From NCBI GenBank assembly GCA_966211965.1, contig CBIHON010000012.1, forward strand, positions 1-64,000: 64,000 nt of DNA. Direction: 5' to 3'. This DNA comes from CBIHON01 sp966211965. GTDB lineage: Bacteria; Pseudomonadota; Gammaproteobacteria; Burkholderiales; Burkholderiaceae_D. The notes under the pieces are model-generated. The model did no database searches, was not told the origin of the DNA, and worked only from the letters and a program-made list of their open reading frames with translations. Shown one piece after another: positions 24,498 through 33,902 of this stretch. Position numbers and translations under genes: made by a program. Position 1 is the stretch's first letter. Each line of letters starts with the position of its first letter.

Positions 24498-26320
24498 CGC
24501 GATGAATTCGATTTGGAAACGGAAGAAAAATTATACTCAATGCTGCCGGCTTTTTTCTTGTGGACATCAATTTGGGTTACATAATCAGGGAAATTCGGGT
24601 TAACGACCCGGATTTCATGCTTGCCCTCGGGCAGGCGCAGTTTCTTCAAGGGAGGACTGACTCCTTTGGTATCGCCGTCCACCAGAATCGTACCCCATGG
24701 TTTGACACTCAGGTTAACAATACCGGTCAGTTTTTCCGGTTCGGCAGGCGTTTCGACCGGTTTGGCTTCAACCGGTCCTGCCGCTGTGGCACTTGCACTC
24801 GCAGAGGGAGGTGAGGTTGCACTTGCGCTCGCAGCAGGCGTTTTGTCGGTGTTAAGCGTGGTTTCGGTCTTGAGCTCGGCTTGGGCCTGCGGCCCGATTC
24901 CAATCGGCGGCTGAGCCTCAGCCGGTGGTATTTCCGGAGCCGGAGCGGCAACGGCTACAGGAGCGGGCGCCGGTTTGTTCTCTGTGATGAGCGGACTGGC
25001 GCCCCGATTGATAAAGCGATATCCGCCGTAGCTGGCTGCCAGGATAACGGCGGCCGCGACGACCACCAGTGCGCCTGTGTTCGATGCTTTGCTCCTGGTC
25101 TTGCTGCTTGATGAGGCGCTTGATGTGCCGCTCGAACTGCTGCTTTTTGACGAGGAAGAGGAGGGTTTTGGCTTGACTCCGGCTTGACCGTTTTTGGCTG
25201 GCGCGGCAGCTTCCGGTTTGGGTTTGGCCGGAATTACGGCAGCAGGCTGCTCTTTTTTTACGGGAACGGGCTTGCCGGCAGGTACCGCTACTGCGGACGC
25301 TGCGACCGGCTCTTTCGATACCGGCAGTGCATCGCTGACAGCCGATGCGCGGTTTTTCAAACCCAATAGGGTACGAAATTCGTCGATCGATTGCGGGCGA
25401 TCTTCTGGCTTGACAGCCAATCCTTTGTCGATCGCTGCCAGGAACTCGCGGCTGAAGCCAGGATGATTTCCATTTGCCAGCAATTCGATCGGGTCCTTGA
25501 TCATGCGTGTGACCGAGGTCGGCGGCGGCTTTTTGACGATCGCCGAGTAGACCACGGCCGACAGCGCGTAAATGTCGGTCCATGGTCCCTGCTTCATCGA
25601 GGCGTCCGAGGTATCGTCCGCATACTGTTCTACCGGGGCATAACCGGGCTTTAATATGACCGTCAGGGCATGGGTCATGTCGCTGATGATCTGGCGCGCG
25701 GCACCGAAATCAAGCAAAACTGCTTCGCCGTTTTTTTGAATGACGATATTGTCCGGGGAAATATCGCGATGCAGAATCTGCATCTTGTAGAGCGCGTCGA
25801 GCGCTTCCAGGATCGGCTTGAGCATGGACTTCAGCCAGGCTTCTGTGACAAAGGCCGGGTCGTTCTTGACGACGCTCTTCAGAGTCTGGCCTTCATAATA
25901 ACGCATGGCCATATAGCCGGTGTTGTTTTCCTCCCAGAAGCGGTACACCTTGACGAGGGCCGCATGATCGAATTGGGCCAGCAGGCGTGCTTCATTAATG
26001 AAGCTCTTCAGACCCGTTTCAAAGGTTTCCTGGTGACGCTTGGATCGCACGGACACGCTATTGTCCGCATTGCGGCCAGCCAATGCACCGGGCATGTATT
26101 CCTTGATGGCGACCGTGCGCCGCAGAGAGTGATCGAACGCCAGGTAGACGATTCCGAATCCGCCTTCGCCGATTACGCCGGTAATTTCGAAATCTGCCAG
26201 ACGCGTGCCGATCGGGAGGCAGTTGACTGACCCTATTCCCGGCGTATCGTTCTTTGTTTCTTCGGTGGTATCTTGGGGTGTATTCACGTTTGGCTCGATA
26301 TTTTCTGTGATCATGCTCAT
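24494..26320 (-). CDS. Membrane Ser/Thr protein kinase with PEGA domain (PpkA-like)
   Basis: A 608-residue transmembrane kinase. The cytoplasmic kinase domain (about 42-320) has the G-loop GEGGFG at 51-56, catalytic Lys73, HRD at 184-186 in ILHRDISPDN and DFG Asp204; TDIYALSAVVYSA is subdomain IX. A Ser-rich linker (386-410) leads to a membrane helix (416-434), a Pro/Ala-rich periplasmic stretch, and a C-terminal PEGA domain (about 535-600). Such kinases phosphorylate the FHA protein to switch type VI secretion on. The overlaps with the phosphatase gene upstream and the lipoprotein gene downstream indicate tight coupling. Confidence 0.9.
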   Translation of the reverse strand: MSMITENIEPNVNTPQDTTEETKNDTPGIGSVNCLPIGTRLADFEITGVIGEGGFGIVYLAFDHSLRRTVAIKEYMPGALAGRNADNSVSVRSKRHQETFETGLKSFINEARLLAQFDHAALVKVYRFWEENNTGYMAMRYYEGQTLKSVVKNDPAFVTEAWLKSMLKPILEALDALYKMQILHRDISPDNIVIQKNGEAVLLDFGAARQIISDMTHALTVILKPGYAPVEQYADDTSDASMKQGPWTDIYALSAVVYSAIVKKPPPTSVTRMIKDPIELLANGNHPGFSREFLAAIDKGLAVKPEDRPQSIDEFRTLLGLKNRASAVSDALPVSKEPVAASAVAVPAGKPVPVKKEQPAAVIPAKPKPEAAAPAKNGQAGVKPKPSSSSSKSSSSSGTSSASSSSKTRSKASNTGALVVVAAAVILAASYGGYRFINRGASPLITENKPAPAPVAVAAPAPEIPPAEAQPPIGIGPQAQAELKTETTLNTDKTPAASASATSPPSASASATAAGPVEAKPVETPAEPEKLTGIVNLSVKPWGTILVDGDTKGVSPPLKKLRLPEGKHEIRVVNPNFPDYVTQIDVHKKKAGSIEYNFSSVSKSNSSR

Positions 26321-27144
26321 TGTCCAGAATCGCCCGTTTGCATTTGCAGTTTCACCGTTACCGCTTCAGGCTCGCCCAACCAGATTGTGTAAGCAGTGTA
26401 GTTATCGCGAGCCTTCGGCGAAACGCTGCCATTTTTTTCGGCAATGCTGCACATGTTCTTCAGCCAGTCTTCAGGGCTTTCTGCCAAGGTCAGCGCTTGC
26501 TCCATTTCACCTTCGGTGATTTCTTCCCATAAGCCGTCGGTGCAAATGAGAAACGCATCGCCACTGTGAATCTGAACAACATTTTGCGTCACTTCCGGCC
26601 TCATATCACCTTCCGCACCGATCGCTGCAAACAGGGTGCTGCGCAGCGGGTGGCTTCTCAATTGCTCAGGCTTGTTGTAGCCGGCATCGATGAATTGCTG
26701 AACCACGCTATGATCCTTTGTTACGCTATGTACTCTGCGATGGCGGAACAGATAAACCCGCGTATCACCCATATGCGCCCACAATGCGCAATGGTTTTTT
26801 TCGTCTATCAGGACCGCCGCAACAGTCGCGCTCATGCCCTGCAACTGCGGCTTTTCAGCCTTGCGCAAGGCAACTTGTTCAATGGCGGCATCAATGTAAG
26901 AGTGTAAAGCACGGGTGCCAAAGGATGATTCCCGCAAAAAACTGTCGAGCACTTCATGCACTACTATATTTGATGCGATTTCTCCTCCGAAATGGCCGCC
27001 GACGCCGTCCGACACCACAAAGCAGGCGAGGTCGTCCTGACGGGCATTGCCCAGCGCGTCCTGATTTGATTGTCGTCCGCCGGCGTTGGTCAGTTGCGCA
27101 AAGCTTAAGGGGATGAGGCCGCGTGCGGGCGGATCGTCACTCAT
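26317..27144 (-). CDS. PP2C-family Ser/Thr phosphatase (PppA-like)
   Basis: A 275-residue soluble phosphatase of the PPM/PP2C class. Metal-binding residues sit in LTNAGGRQSNQDALG, FVVSDGVGGHFGGEIASNI, LICTDGLWEEI and the terminal ARDNYTAYTIWL. In type VI systems of this kind it removes phosphate from the FHA protein and opposes the PpkA kinase. Its start overlaps the FHA gene by eight bases and its stop overlaps the kinase start by four. The order FHA, phosphatase, kinase matches a threonine-phosphorylation switch. Confidence 0.92.
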   Translation of the reverse strand: MSDDPPARGLIPLSFAQLTNAGGRQSNQDALGNARQDDLACFVVSDGVGGHFGGEIASNIVVHEVLDSFLRESSFGTRALHSYIDAAIEQVALRKAEKPQLQGMSATVAAVLIDEKNHCALWAHMGDTRVYLFRHRRVHSVTKDHSVVQQFIDAGYNKPEQLRSHPLRSTLFAAIGAEGDMRPEVTQNVVQIHSGDAFLICTDGLWEEITEGEMEQALTLAESPEDWLKNMCSIAEKNGSVSPKARDNYTAYTIWLGEPEAVTVKLQMQTGDSGQ

Positions 27145-28318
27145 TGTGCGCCTCGTCCTGCATTTTTTCGATTTCCTTTTCGTAAGCTCTTAAAAACGCC
27201 TTGCCAAACGGCGTTTGCGTATCGTCTTCCGCTTTCACATAGGCTTCGTGGTAGCGTCTGGTGTACAGATCCCACAGCTTGACCTTGCGATTGGCGGGTA
27301 TCATCGAATCGAGGAATGAATGGCCTTTCAGTTTCGTTTCGAGATATTCCGGGCTAAAACTACCCGCCGTGTCGTTTGCGGCCGTACGCATCGCCGCGAC
27401 CACGGCCATCTGATGCGTGTACAAGTCTTGCATTGCTTCTTCCATGGCCTCGATTGGACCCAGGAAGCCCGGCATTTTTTTGCGCAGCATCTGCACCAGC
27501 ACGGTCTGGACGTCCGGGAAAAATTTCAGCGGATTATTGTTGCGGACCACGACCATCGTTACATCGGCTTTGACTTCTTTCTTGACCATGGCGCGCGAGG
27601 CATTCAGCTTGATGGTGCCTTGGATCGCGGTGGCCAACAGCTTGCCGAGCATCTCCATCAACTCGGGCGTCAATTCAGCCGCGATGGCGTTGGCCGGTAC
27701 GCCGGCGCCATGCAGGAAAGCTTGCATCAGAGGGTCGATCGGCGTGGCTTGATTCGGTTCGGCATGGTTTGCCTCGACCGGCACCGCTTTCGGTGCCGTG
27801 TTTTCTACAACGACGGGCGCTGCAGCTGTACCCGCTACCCCGGTTGCGGTGCCTCCGACGCTGACGCTCAAATTGATATTCAGATGCTGGGCGGGTACTT
27901 GTATCGTTTCCTGGTTCAGGCTCAGGGTGTTCGGCGCTTTTGGTGAGGGCATGGCGACGGTGATGTCGCTTTCCGGATGTTCTCCATTTCCATTGACCTG
28001 TGCCGACAATGTTTCAGCGCGTAGCAGGTACAGCCCGATTTGTATTTCATCACCTGCATGCAGCTCATATTCACGCTCGGCCTCAATTTCGTGTTTATTG
28101 ATGAAAATCGGGTTGGCCTTGCTCAAGTTGGCGATGGTATGGTGCGTGCCGTCGCTCTTGATCGAAGCCTGCAGGCGTGAAACGTAGTGTTTGGAATCCG
28201 GCAAAACAAAATAATTGTCGTCGCTGCGGCCTATCGTTCCACCGTCATGCCCAAATATGGCCGACAGAGGAGTGCTTGGCGCTTCATTGTTATAAGAGAC
28301 GACAGAAATTTTAATCAT
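27137..28318 (-). CDS. tagH: Type VI secretion FHA-domain protein (TagH/ImpI-like)
   Basis: A 393-residue protein; AGGAG lies eight bases before ATG 28318. The FHA domain (about 20-105) has DGGTIGRSDDNYFVLPD and the SR and N positions (HYVSRLQASI, NLSKANPIFIN). The usual His after SR is replaced (SRLQA rather than SRxHA). A variable Ala/Pro linker precedes the type VI-specific C-terminal domain (about 265-390), with PGFLGPIEAMEEAMQDLYTH and KLWDLYTRRYHEAY. It is the presumed phosphorylation target linking the kinase/phosphatase pair to the secretion apparatus. It is the first gene of the operon. Confidence 0.88.
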   Translation of the reverse strand: MIKISVVSYNNEAPSTPLSAIFGHDGGTIGRSDDNYFVLPDSKHYVSRLQASIKSDGTHHTIANLSKANPIFINKHEIEAEREYELHAGDEIQIGLYLLRAETLSAQVNGNGEHPESDITVAMPSPKAPNTLSLNQETIQVPAQHLNINLSVSVGGTATGVAGTAAAPVVVENTAPKAVPVEANHAEPNQATPIDPLMQAFLHGAGVPANAIAAELTPELMEMLGKLLATAIQGTIKLNASRAMVKKEVKADVTMVVVRNNNPLKFFPDVQTVLVQMLRKKMPGFLGPIEAMEEAMQDLYTHQMAVVAAMRTAANDTAGSFSPEYLETKLKGHSFLDSMIPANRKVKLWDLYTRRYHEAYVKAEDDTQTPFGKAFLRAYEKEIEKMQDEAHNE

Positions 28319-28624
28319 CGGATGTGCTCCTGAATAAGGCCCTCAGGCTAAGAGAAAGGCGAGGCATGGTTGCGAATTGCCATGCGTTCATTTTAGGTTA
28401 TCTTGCCCGGTTCGACGGGCATATGCTTTAACTAAAAAGAAAGTAATCATGCCAGATCGCGGAGCACTTTTGACAAGATTTCTCATCGGCATGTGCAAAT
28501 TTGCGAAAAAGATGTGTTCTACGACAAGTTCTGGCCGCAATCACAGAGAAAATCTTACTCCGGATGTCACATAAATTCGATAGATGATCGTGGGGGATTT
28601 TGTAACTAGGGAGGTGCACTTTAT
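28319..28624. other. Intergenic region upstream of the FHA operon
   Basis: No convincing gene is present. Two inverted repeats are visible: GCATGG (28364-28369) with CCATGC (28380-28385), and a six-base stem TGCCCG/CGGGCA around GTTCGA (28404-28421). Both lie within 105 bases of the FHA start and could sit in its leader or promoter. The small minus-strand frame at 28428-28619 has no family features. Confidence 0.4.
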
Positions 28625-29713
28625 TTACGCAAGGAACTTCACCGCTTTGCCGGCAGACCAGTAATCGCCTTCGGTTTCATGGGATTTGCGCTGCACCATT
28701 TGCCGATGCTGGAATAACGTATGTTGCAGCGCTTCATCCGCGCGCAGGATTGGCGAAACGCAACAATCGCTGCCTGCAAACCGCTTGATCCACTCAGCCA
28801 AAGTTTGTTGCGCAAAAATCACATCCAGTTCGGATTTGACGGCCTTCGCTTCCGTACCGGCGACTTTCTGGCCCAAGGTCCAATGTTTGGTTTTCAGATC
28901 GGGCCGACCCAGGACTTCGCAGCAAACTTCCCAGAATTTCAACTCGAGCGCCCCCACGGCCATGAAACGGCCGTCCTTGGTGCGGTAGACGTTGTAGCAG
29001 GGGACGCCACCGGTCAGCAGGTCGCAGCCTGGTGCCGCCGGCTTACCAAAACTGTTGAGCGTAGCCAGCGGCATGATGTTGTGGGCAAACACGGCATCGG
29101 TCATCGATATATCGACGAAACGACCGGCGCCACCCATCTTGACGCCAAGCAGCGCGGCCAGGATGCCCTGCACGGCGCTTTGCGCACCGCCCAGCAGGTC
29201 GCCGATTTGCAGATTGGGAAGGGCGGGCACGCCATCCGGCCCGGCATTCTGGTCCAGCATGCCGGCATAACCGACATAGTTGATGTCGTGGCTGGCCAAG
29301 TGCGCGTAGGGCCCATCTTGTCCGTAGCCCGAGATCGCACACATGACGAGCTTGGGGTTGCATTGCTTGAGCCGCGTCCAGCCCAAGCCCAGCTTGTCCA
29401 TGACGCCGGGGCGGAAACTCTCCACCACGACGTCGGCCTTCTCGACCATGCACAGGAACTCGTCGCGTTGCGCCGCATTTTTCAAATCGAGCCGAAGAAA
29501 TTGCTTGCCGCGATTGACAGCGATAAAAAAATGCGAGACCTGGTTTTTTACATCTCCCATGCGGCGCGCATAGTCGCCGATGCCGGGCTCTTCGATCTTG
29601 ACCACTTCAGCACCCATGTCGGCCAAGTGCATGGTCGCCACCGGTCCGGGCAGCAGACGGGTCAGATCGAGTACGCGGATGCCGGCAAGGGGGGTACCGA
29701 TTGCTTGGGTCAT
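28625..29713 (-). CDS. CaiB/BaiF family CoA-transferase or acyl-CoA racemase
   Basis: A 362-residue class III CoA-transferase-fold protein. It opens LAGIRVLDLTRLLPGPVATM, and then shows HLADMGAEVVKIEEP, ADVVVESFRPGVMDKLGLGW, CAISGYGQDGPY and FVDISMTDAVFAHN (the conserved Asp region). The gap-free length and PGPVAT opening are typical of alpha-methylacyl-CoA racemase-like members. It probably acts on a branched or aromatic acyl-CoA in lipid or xenobiotic metabolism. It lies 73 bp after the ABC-F gene on the same strand; its substrate is not evident. Confidence 0.85.
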   Translation of the reverse strand: MTQAIGTPLAGIRVLDLTRLLPGPVATMHLADMGAEVVKIEEPGIGDYARRMGDVKNQVSHFFIAVNRGKQFLRLDLKNAAQRDEFLCMVEKADVVVESFRPGVMDKLGLGWTRLKQCNPKLVMCAISGYGQDGPYAHLASHDINYVGYAGMLDQNAGPDGVPALPNLQIGDLLGGAQSAVQGILAALLGVKMGGAGRFVDISMTDAVFAHNIMPLATLNSFGKPAAPGCDLLTGGVPCYNVYRTKDGRFMAVGALELKFWEVCCEVLGRPDLKTKHWTLGQKVAGTEAKAVKSELDVIFAQQTLAEWIKRFAGSDCCVSPILRADEALQHTLFQHRQMVQRKSHETEGDYWSAGKAVKFLA

Positions 29714-29786
29714 GGGATGGCCTGTCTATCGTTTCGCTGCAATGCTCTGCCTGAAATTGCGGCGCCAAATGCACACGATCAATTCA

Positions 29787-31787
29787 CTAATCCGGGGCCA
29801 TGAGTTGCTCCAACGCTTCCTGCTGCTCCAGCCATTCCGTTTCCAGCCGCTCCAACTCCTTGGCGTAAAAGGATTGATCGGTCAGCAGGGTCTTCAATTC
29901 ATTTTTGTTGGCTTGATCATAAATCTCGGGCGCAGTCAGGCGTTCGTCAACCGCCGCTTTTTGCGCGTTGCACTTGGCGATCTGTTCTTCGAGCTTCTTG
30001 ATTTTTGATTCGATCGGTTTCTTGCGTGCGGCCAGCTTTTGCCGTTCCTCTGCTTCGAGGCGCTTTTGTTCGCGCTTGTCGGCACTTGATGTCATGCTGG
30101 CGGCAGGCGCTCCGGCGGCCGATTTGCTCGTCACTGTCGCCTGCGGCGCAGCGATTGCATCGCTCTTGGTTGCCAGCTTGGTTTTGAACAGCCAGTCCTT
30201 GTAATCGTCCAGGTCGCCGTCGAAGGGCTGGAGCTTGCCATCGGCGACAATGATGAACTGATCGGTGGTCGCCCGCAGCAAATGCCGGTCATGCGAAACC
30301 AGTACCAACGTGCCTTCGAACTGGGCCAAGGCCTCGGTCAATGCTTCGCGGGTTTCAAGGTCCAGATGGTTGGTCGGTTCATCCAGCAGCAGCAGATTGG
30401 GCCGTTGCCATACGATCAGGGCCAGTGCTAGGCGCGCCTTTTCGCCGCCGGAGAAAGGCGCGATCGGGCTGGTTACCATGTTGCCGTTGAAATTGAAACT
30501 GCCGAGGAAGTTGCGCAATTCCTGTTCGCGTACATTGGGTGCAATGCGAGCCAAGTGCCATAGCGGCGACTCCTCGTGCCGCAGCATTTCAACCTGGTGC
30601 TGGGCGAAGTAGCCGATCACCAGTCCCTTGCCGAATTGGGAGGCGCCGGCGAGCGGTTTCAACTCGCCGGCGATGGTTTTGATCAAAGTCGATTTGCCGG
30701 CGCCGTTGACGCCGAGCAGTCCGATGCGCTGGCCGGTCTGCAAGGAAAAATGAATGCCGGAGACGATGGTCTTTTCAAGCACGCTGTAATCTGTTTTGCT
30801 CTCGATCCTATACCCGGCGTTGACGTCTTCCATCACCAGCAAAGGATTCGGCGCATTCAGCGGTTCGCGGAATTCAAACGAGAATTCGGCTGCTGCCCGC
30901 AACGGCGCCAACTCCTCCATCTTGGCCAGCGCCTTCATCCGGCTTTGCGCCTGGCGCGCCTTGCTCGCTTGTGCCTTGAAGCGGTTGATGAAGGATTCCA
31001 GATGCGCACGCTGCCTGGCCTGCTTCTCCATTGCGCTTTGCGCCAGAACCATTTGCGCCGCGCGCTGGCGCTCGAATGAGGAGTAATTGCCCGAGTAGCG
31101 CTTCAGCTTGCGCTCGTCGATATGCACGATCACGTTGACCACGCCATCCAGAAAATCACGGTCATGCGAGATGATGATCAGTGTGCCCGCGTAGCGCTTG
31201 AGCCAGTCTTCCAGCCATATGATCGCGTCCAGATCCAGGTGGTTGGTCGGTTCGTCCAGCAGCAGCAAATCGGAGGGGCACATCAAGGCTTGCGCCAGGT
31301 TCAGGCGCATGCGCCAGCCGCCTGAGAAACTTGCGACCGGTTGCTGCATCTGCGCCAGCGTAAAACCCAGGCCGGTCAGCAATTGCTCGGCGCGCGAACG
31401 TACCGTGTAGGCATCGGCGTCGGCCAGTGCACTGTACAGTTCGCCGATCAGAGTGCCGTTGGCGGCGCTCTCAGGCTGGCTTTCAAGATGGGCCAGTTCG
31501 TTTTCCAGGCGGCGTAGTGTGACGTCGCCGTCGATCGCGTACTCCAAGGCGGGGCGATCGAGTGCCGGCGTTTCCTGCGCAACGTATGCCATGCGCCATT
31601 TGCCCGGGAAATCGATTTCCCCCTGATCCGCGTGCAGCTCGCCGCGCAGCATGGCGAACAGGCTGGATTTGCCTGCGCCATTGGCGCCGATCAAGCCGAT
31701 CTTGTCGCCGGGATTGAGCGTTACGTCGGCGTTGTCGAGCAGCGGCTTGACGCCGCGCATGATGCTGACTTGCTGGAAACGTATCAT
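29787..31787 (-). CDS. ABC-F family ATPase (YheS-like)
   Basis: A 666-residue cytoplasmic twin-ATPase protein without membrane segments. Each half has Walker A (GANGAGKSSLFAM near 36, GVNGAGKSTLIKT near 360), a signature (FSGGWRMRLNLAQ, FSGGEKARLALAL) and Walker B LLLLDEPTNHLD. The interdomain linker is present between the two, and a charged C-terminal coiled coil covers about 565-660. ABC-F proteins act on ribosomes, influencing the tRNA sites or relieving stalling. The length and C-terminal extension fit the YheS branch rather than EttA. Its start overlaps the end of prmB by four bases. Confidence 0.88.
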   Translation of the reverse strand: MIRFQQVSIMRGVKPLLDNADVTLNPGDKIGLIGANGAGKSSLFAMLRGELHADQGEIDFPGKWRMAYVAQETPALDRPALEYAIDGDVTLRRLENELAHLESQPESAANGTLIGELYSALADADAYTVRSRAEQLLTGLGFTLAQMQQPVASFSGGWRMRLNLAQALMCPSDLLLLDEPTNHLDLDAIIWLEDWLKRYAGTLIIISHDRDFLDGVVNVIVHIDERKLKRYSGNYSSFERQRAAQMVLAQSAMEKQARQRAHLESFINRFKAQASKARQAQSRMKALAKMEELAPLRAAAEFSFEFREPLNAPNPLLVMEDVNAGYRIESKTDYSVLEKTIVSGIHFSLQTGQRIGLLGVNGAGKSTLIKTIAGELKPLAGASQFGKGLVIGYFAQHQVEMLRHEESPLWHLARIAPNVREQELRNFLGSFNFNGNMVTSPIAPFSGGEKARLALALIVWQRPNLLLLDEPTNHLDLETREALTEALAQFEGTLVLVSHDRHLLRATTDQFIIVADGKLQPFDGDLDDYKDWLFKTKLATKSDAIAAPQATVTSKSAAGAPAASMTSSADKREQKRLEAEERQKLAARKKPIESKIKKLEEQIAKCNAQKAAVDERLTAPEIYDQANKNELKTLLTDQSFYAKELERLETEWLEQQEALEQLMAPD

Positions 31788-32668
31788 TGCAGTTGTTCCG
31801 CCCTCAGCAGGAAAATCATGTCGTCGCCCGCACTGGTGGTCAGCCAGGTCAATTCCAAGTCGGGGAAGGCTGCCTCGGCATATGCGCGTTCGTGGCCGAT
31901 TTCCACCATCAGGATGCCGTGCCTGGTCAGGTGCCGGGCCGCGCCGGCGACGATCTTGCGCACCAAGTCCATGCCATCGGCGCCGCCGGCCAAGGCGATC
32001 TGCGGCTCGCGCCGGTATTCTTCCGGCAGCTTGTCCATCGAACTGCTGTTCACATAGGGTGGGTTGGTAATGATCAAATCGTATTTCTTGTCAGGCACCT
32101 TGTCGTACAGGTCCGATTCGATCAGGTTTATGCGATCCTGCAATTCATACTCATCGACGTTGCGGCGTGCCACGGCAAGCGCGTCGGTGGAAATATCCAC
32201 GGCATCGACCTCGGCATTCTGGAATGCATCGGCCAGCATGATCGGCAAACAGCCCGAGCCGGTGCATAGTTCGAGGATTTGCGTAACCGATTCGGGATCG
32301 TCAACCCAGGGCGAAAACTGCTCCGGTATCAGTTCTGCAATGAAAGAGCGCGGCACGATCGTGCGTTGATCGACATAAAAACGATAGCCGCCCAGCCATG
32401 CTTCGTTGGTGATGTAGGCGGCGGGGAGGCGTTCCAGCGTGCGCTGGTCGATTACTTTCAAGACGGATTTCACTTCATCGGGCAGCAGTTGTGCATCGAG
32501 AAATGGATCGAGCTTGTCGAGGGGCAGCTTGAGCGTGTGGAGGATCAGGTAGGCCGCTTCGTCGAGCGCATTGCTGCTGCCATGGCCGAAGAAGAGTCCG
32601 GCGGTATTGAAGCGCGTGACCGCATAACGCAGCAGATCGCGGATCGTGGAGAATTTATTGGGCGTCAT
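31784..32668 (-). CDS. prmB: Ribosomal protein L3 N5-glutamine methyltransferase
   Basis: A 294-residue SAM-dependent methyltransferase; ATG 32668 was chosen over the TTG two codons earlier. An N-terminal helical part precedes the catalytic fold: the SAM-binding motif ILELCTGSGCLPIMLA and the glutamine-binding NPPY in IITNPPYVNSS. The RTIVPRSFIAELI segment before motif I is characteristic of PrmB rather than PrmC. It methylates a glutamine of ribosomal protein L3 during assembly. It is co-oriented with dapE upstream and coupled by overlap to the ABC-F gene, both ribosome-related. Confidence 0.9.
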   Translation of the reverse strand: MTPNKFSTIRDLLRYAVTRFNTAGLFFGHGSSNALDEAAYLILHTLKLPLDKLDPFLDAQLLPDEVKSVLKVIDQRTLERLPAAYITNEAWLGGYRFYVDQRTIVPRSFIAELIPEQFSPWVDDPESVTQILELCTGSGCLPIMLADAFQNAEVDAVDISTDALAVARRNVDEYELQDRINLIESDLYDKVPDKKYDLIITNPPYVNSSSMDKLPEEYRREPQIALAGGADGMDLVRKIVAGAARHLTRHGILMVEIGHERAYAEAAFPDLELTWLTTSAGDDMIFLLRAEQLQ

Positions 32669-32771
32669 GAGCAAGTCTTGAGAGCGGTTTGGATGGGTTG
32701 ATGGCGACGCGCGGCGGATACGGAATGGTATTGGCCTTTGCGCCGCATCAAAATGCGATTACGGTCTGGCG

Positions 32772-33899
32772 TTACAGCAGCAGGTTTTCCAACGTGCGGC
32801 GATAGATGTTTTTCAATGGGTCGATGAAGCGCAATTCGATATGCTCGTCGATCTTGTGTATGCTGCCGTTCGGCGGACCGAACTCGATCACCTGTTTGCA
32901 AATCTGCGAAATGAAGCGTCCGTCCGAAGTGCCGCCGGTGGTGGATAATTCGGCCTCGATCCCGGTTTCCGCCTTGATCGCAGCACAGAGCGCGTTGCTC
33001 AATGCGCCGCGCGGCGTCAGAAACGGGCGTCCGCTGAGAGTCCAGCGCAAGTCATATTCGAGGCCGTGCTTGTCTAGGATCGCATGCACTCTCGCTTGCA
33101 GGCTTTCCGGCGTGCTTTCGGTCGAAAAGCGGAAATTGAAATCGATCACGACCTCGCCGGGTATGACGTTCGAGGCGCCCGCACCGCCATGGATGTTGGA
33201 AATTTGCCATGAGGTCGGCAGGTAATATTCGTTGCCTGCATCCCATTGCTCGACGACCAGTTCAGCCAGGGCTGGGGCCGCCTGGTGGATCGGATTGCGT
33301 GCCAGTTGCGGATAAGCGATATGGCCTTGTATGCCTTTGACGGTCAGTTTGCCGGACATGCTGCCGCGCCTGCCGTTCTTGATCATGTCGCCCAGTTGCT
33401 CAGCCGATGTCGGTTCGCCGACGATGCAATAGTCGAGCTGCTCGCCGCGTTCCTTGAGTTTGTTGCAGACCACGACGGTGCCGTCGGTCGCAGGGCCTTC
33501 TTCATCGCTGGTGATGAGAAAGCCGATCGAACCCTTATGGTCCGGATGAGCCGCGATGAATTCTTCGACCGCCACTACCATCGCGGCGATCGAGGTTTTC
33601 ATGTCGGCCGAGCCGCGACCATACAACTTGCCGTCGCGCCGGGTCGGCACAAACGGATGGGATTGCCATTGCTCGACCGGTCCGGTCGGCACCACGTCGG
33701 TGTGGCCGGCGAACACCAGCAGCGGTTGTTCAGCACCTCGACGTGCCCACAGGTTCGTGACGCCGCCGGACTGGATCGGTTCACATTCGAAACCGAGCGG
33801 CGCCAGCAACTCGATCAACCTTTGCTGGCAACCTTTATCTTCGGGCGTGACGGAGGAGAGGGCGATCAGTTCTTCGCTGAGCGCGAGGGTTTTGCTCAT
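32772..33899 (-). CDS. dapE: Succinyl-diaminopimelate desuccinylase
   Basis: A 375-residue M20-family dizinc hydrolase that removes succinate from N-succinyl-LL-diaminopimelate in lysine and peptidoglycan-precursor synthesis. Metal-site motifs are VFAGHTDVVPTGP, RGSADMKTSIAAMVVA and TSDEEGPATDGT, with GGTSDGRFI near the C-terminal end. Length is normal. It is three bases from the end of the ArsC/Spx-like gene, and dapC and dapD lie upstream on the same strand, so most of the succinylase branch is grouped here. Confidence 0.95.
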   Translation of the reverse strand: MSKTLALSEELIALSSVTPEDKGCQQRLIELLAPLGFECEPIQSGGVTNLWARRGAEQPLLVFAGHTDVVPTGPVEQWQSHPFVPTRRDGKLYGRGSADMKTSIAAMVVAVEEFIAAHPDHKGSIGFLITSDEEGPATDGTVVVCNKLKERGEQLDYCIVGEPTSAEQLGDMIKNGRRGSMSGKLTVKGIQGHIAYPQLARNPIHQAAPALAELVVEQWDAGNEYYLPTSWQISNIHGGAGASNVIPGEVVIDFNFRFSTESTPESLQARVHAILDKHGLEYDLRWTLSGRPFLTPRGALSNALCAAIKAETGIEAELSTTGGTSDGRFISQICKQVIEFGPPNGSIHKIDEHIELRFIDPLKNIYRRTLENLLL

Positions 33900-33902
33900 A
33901 AA

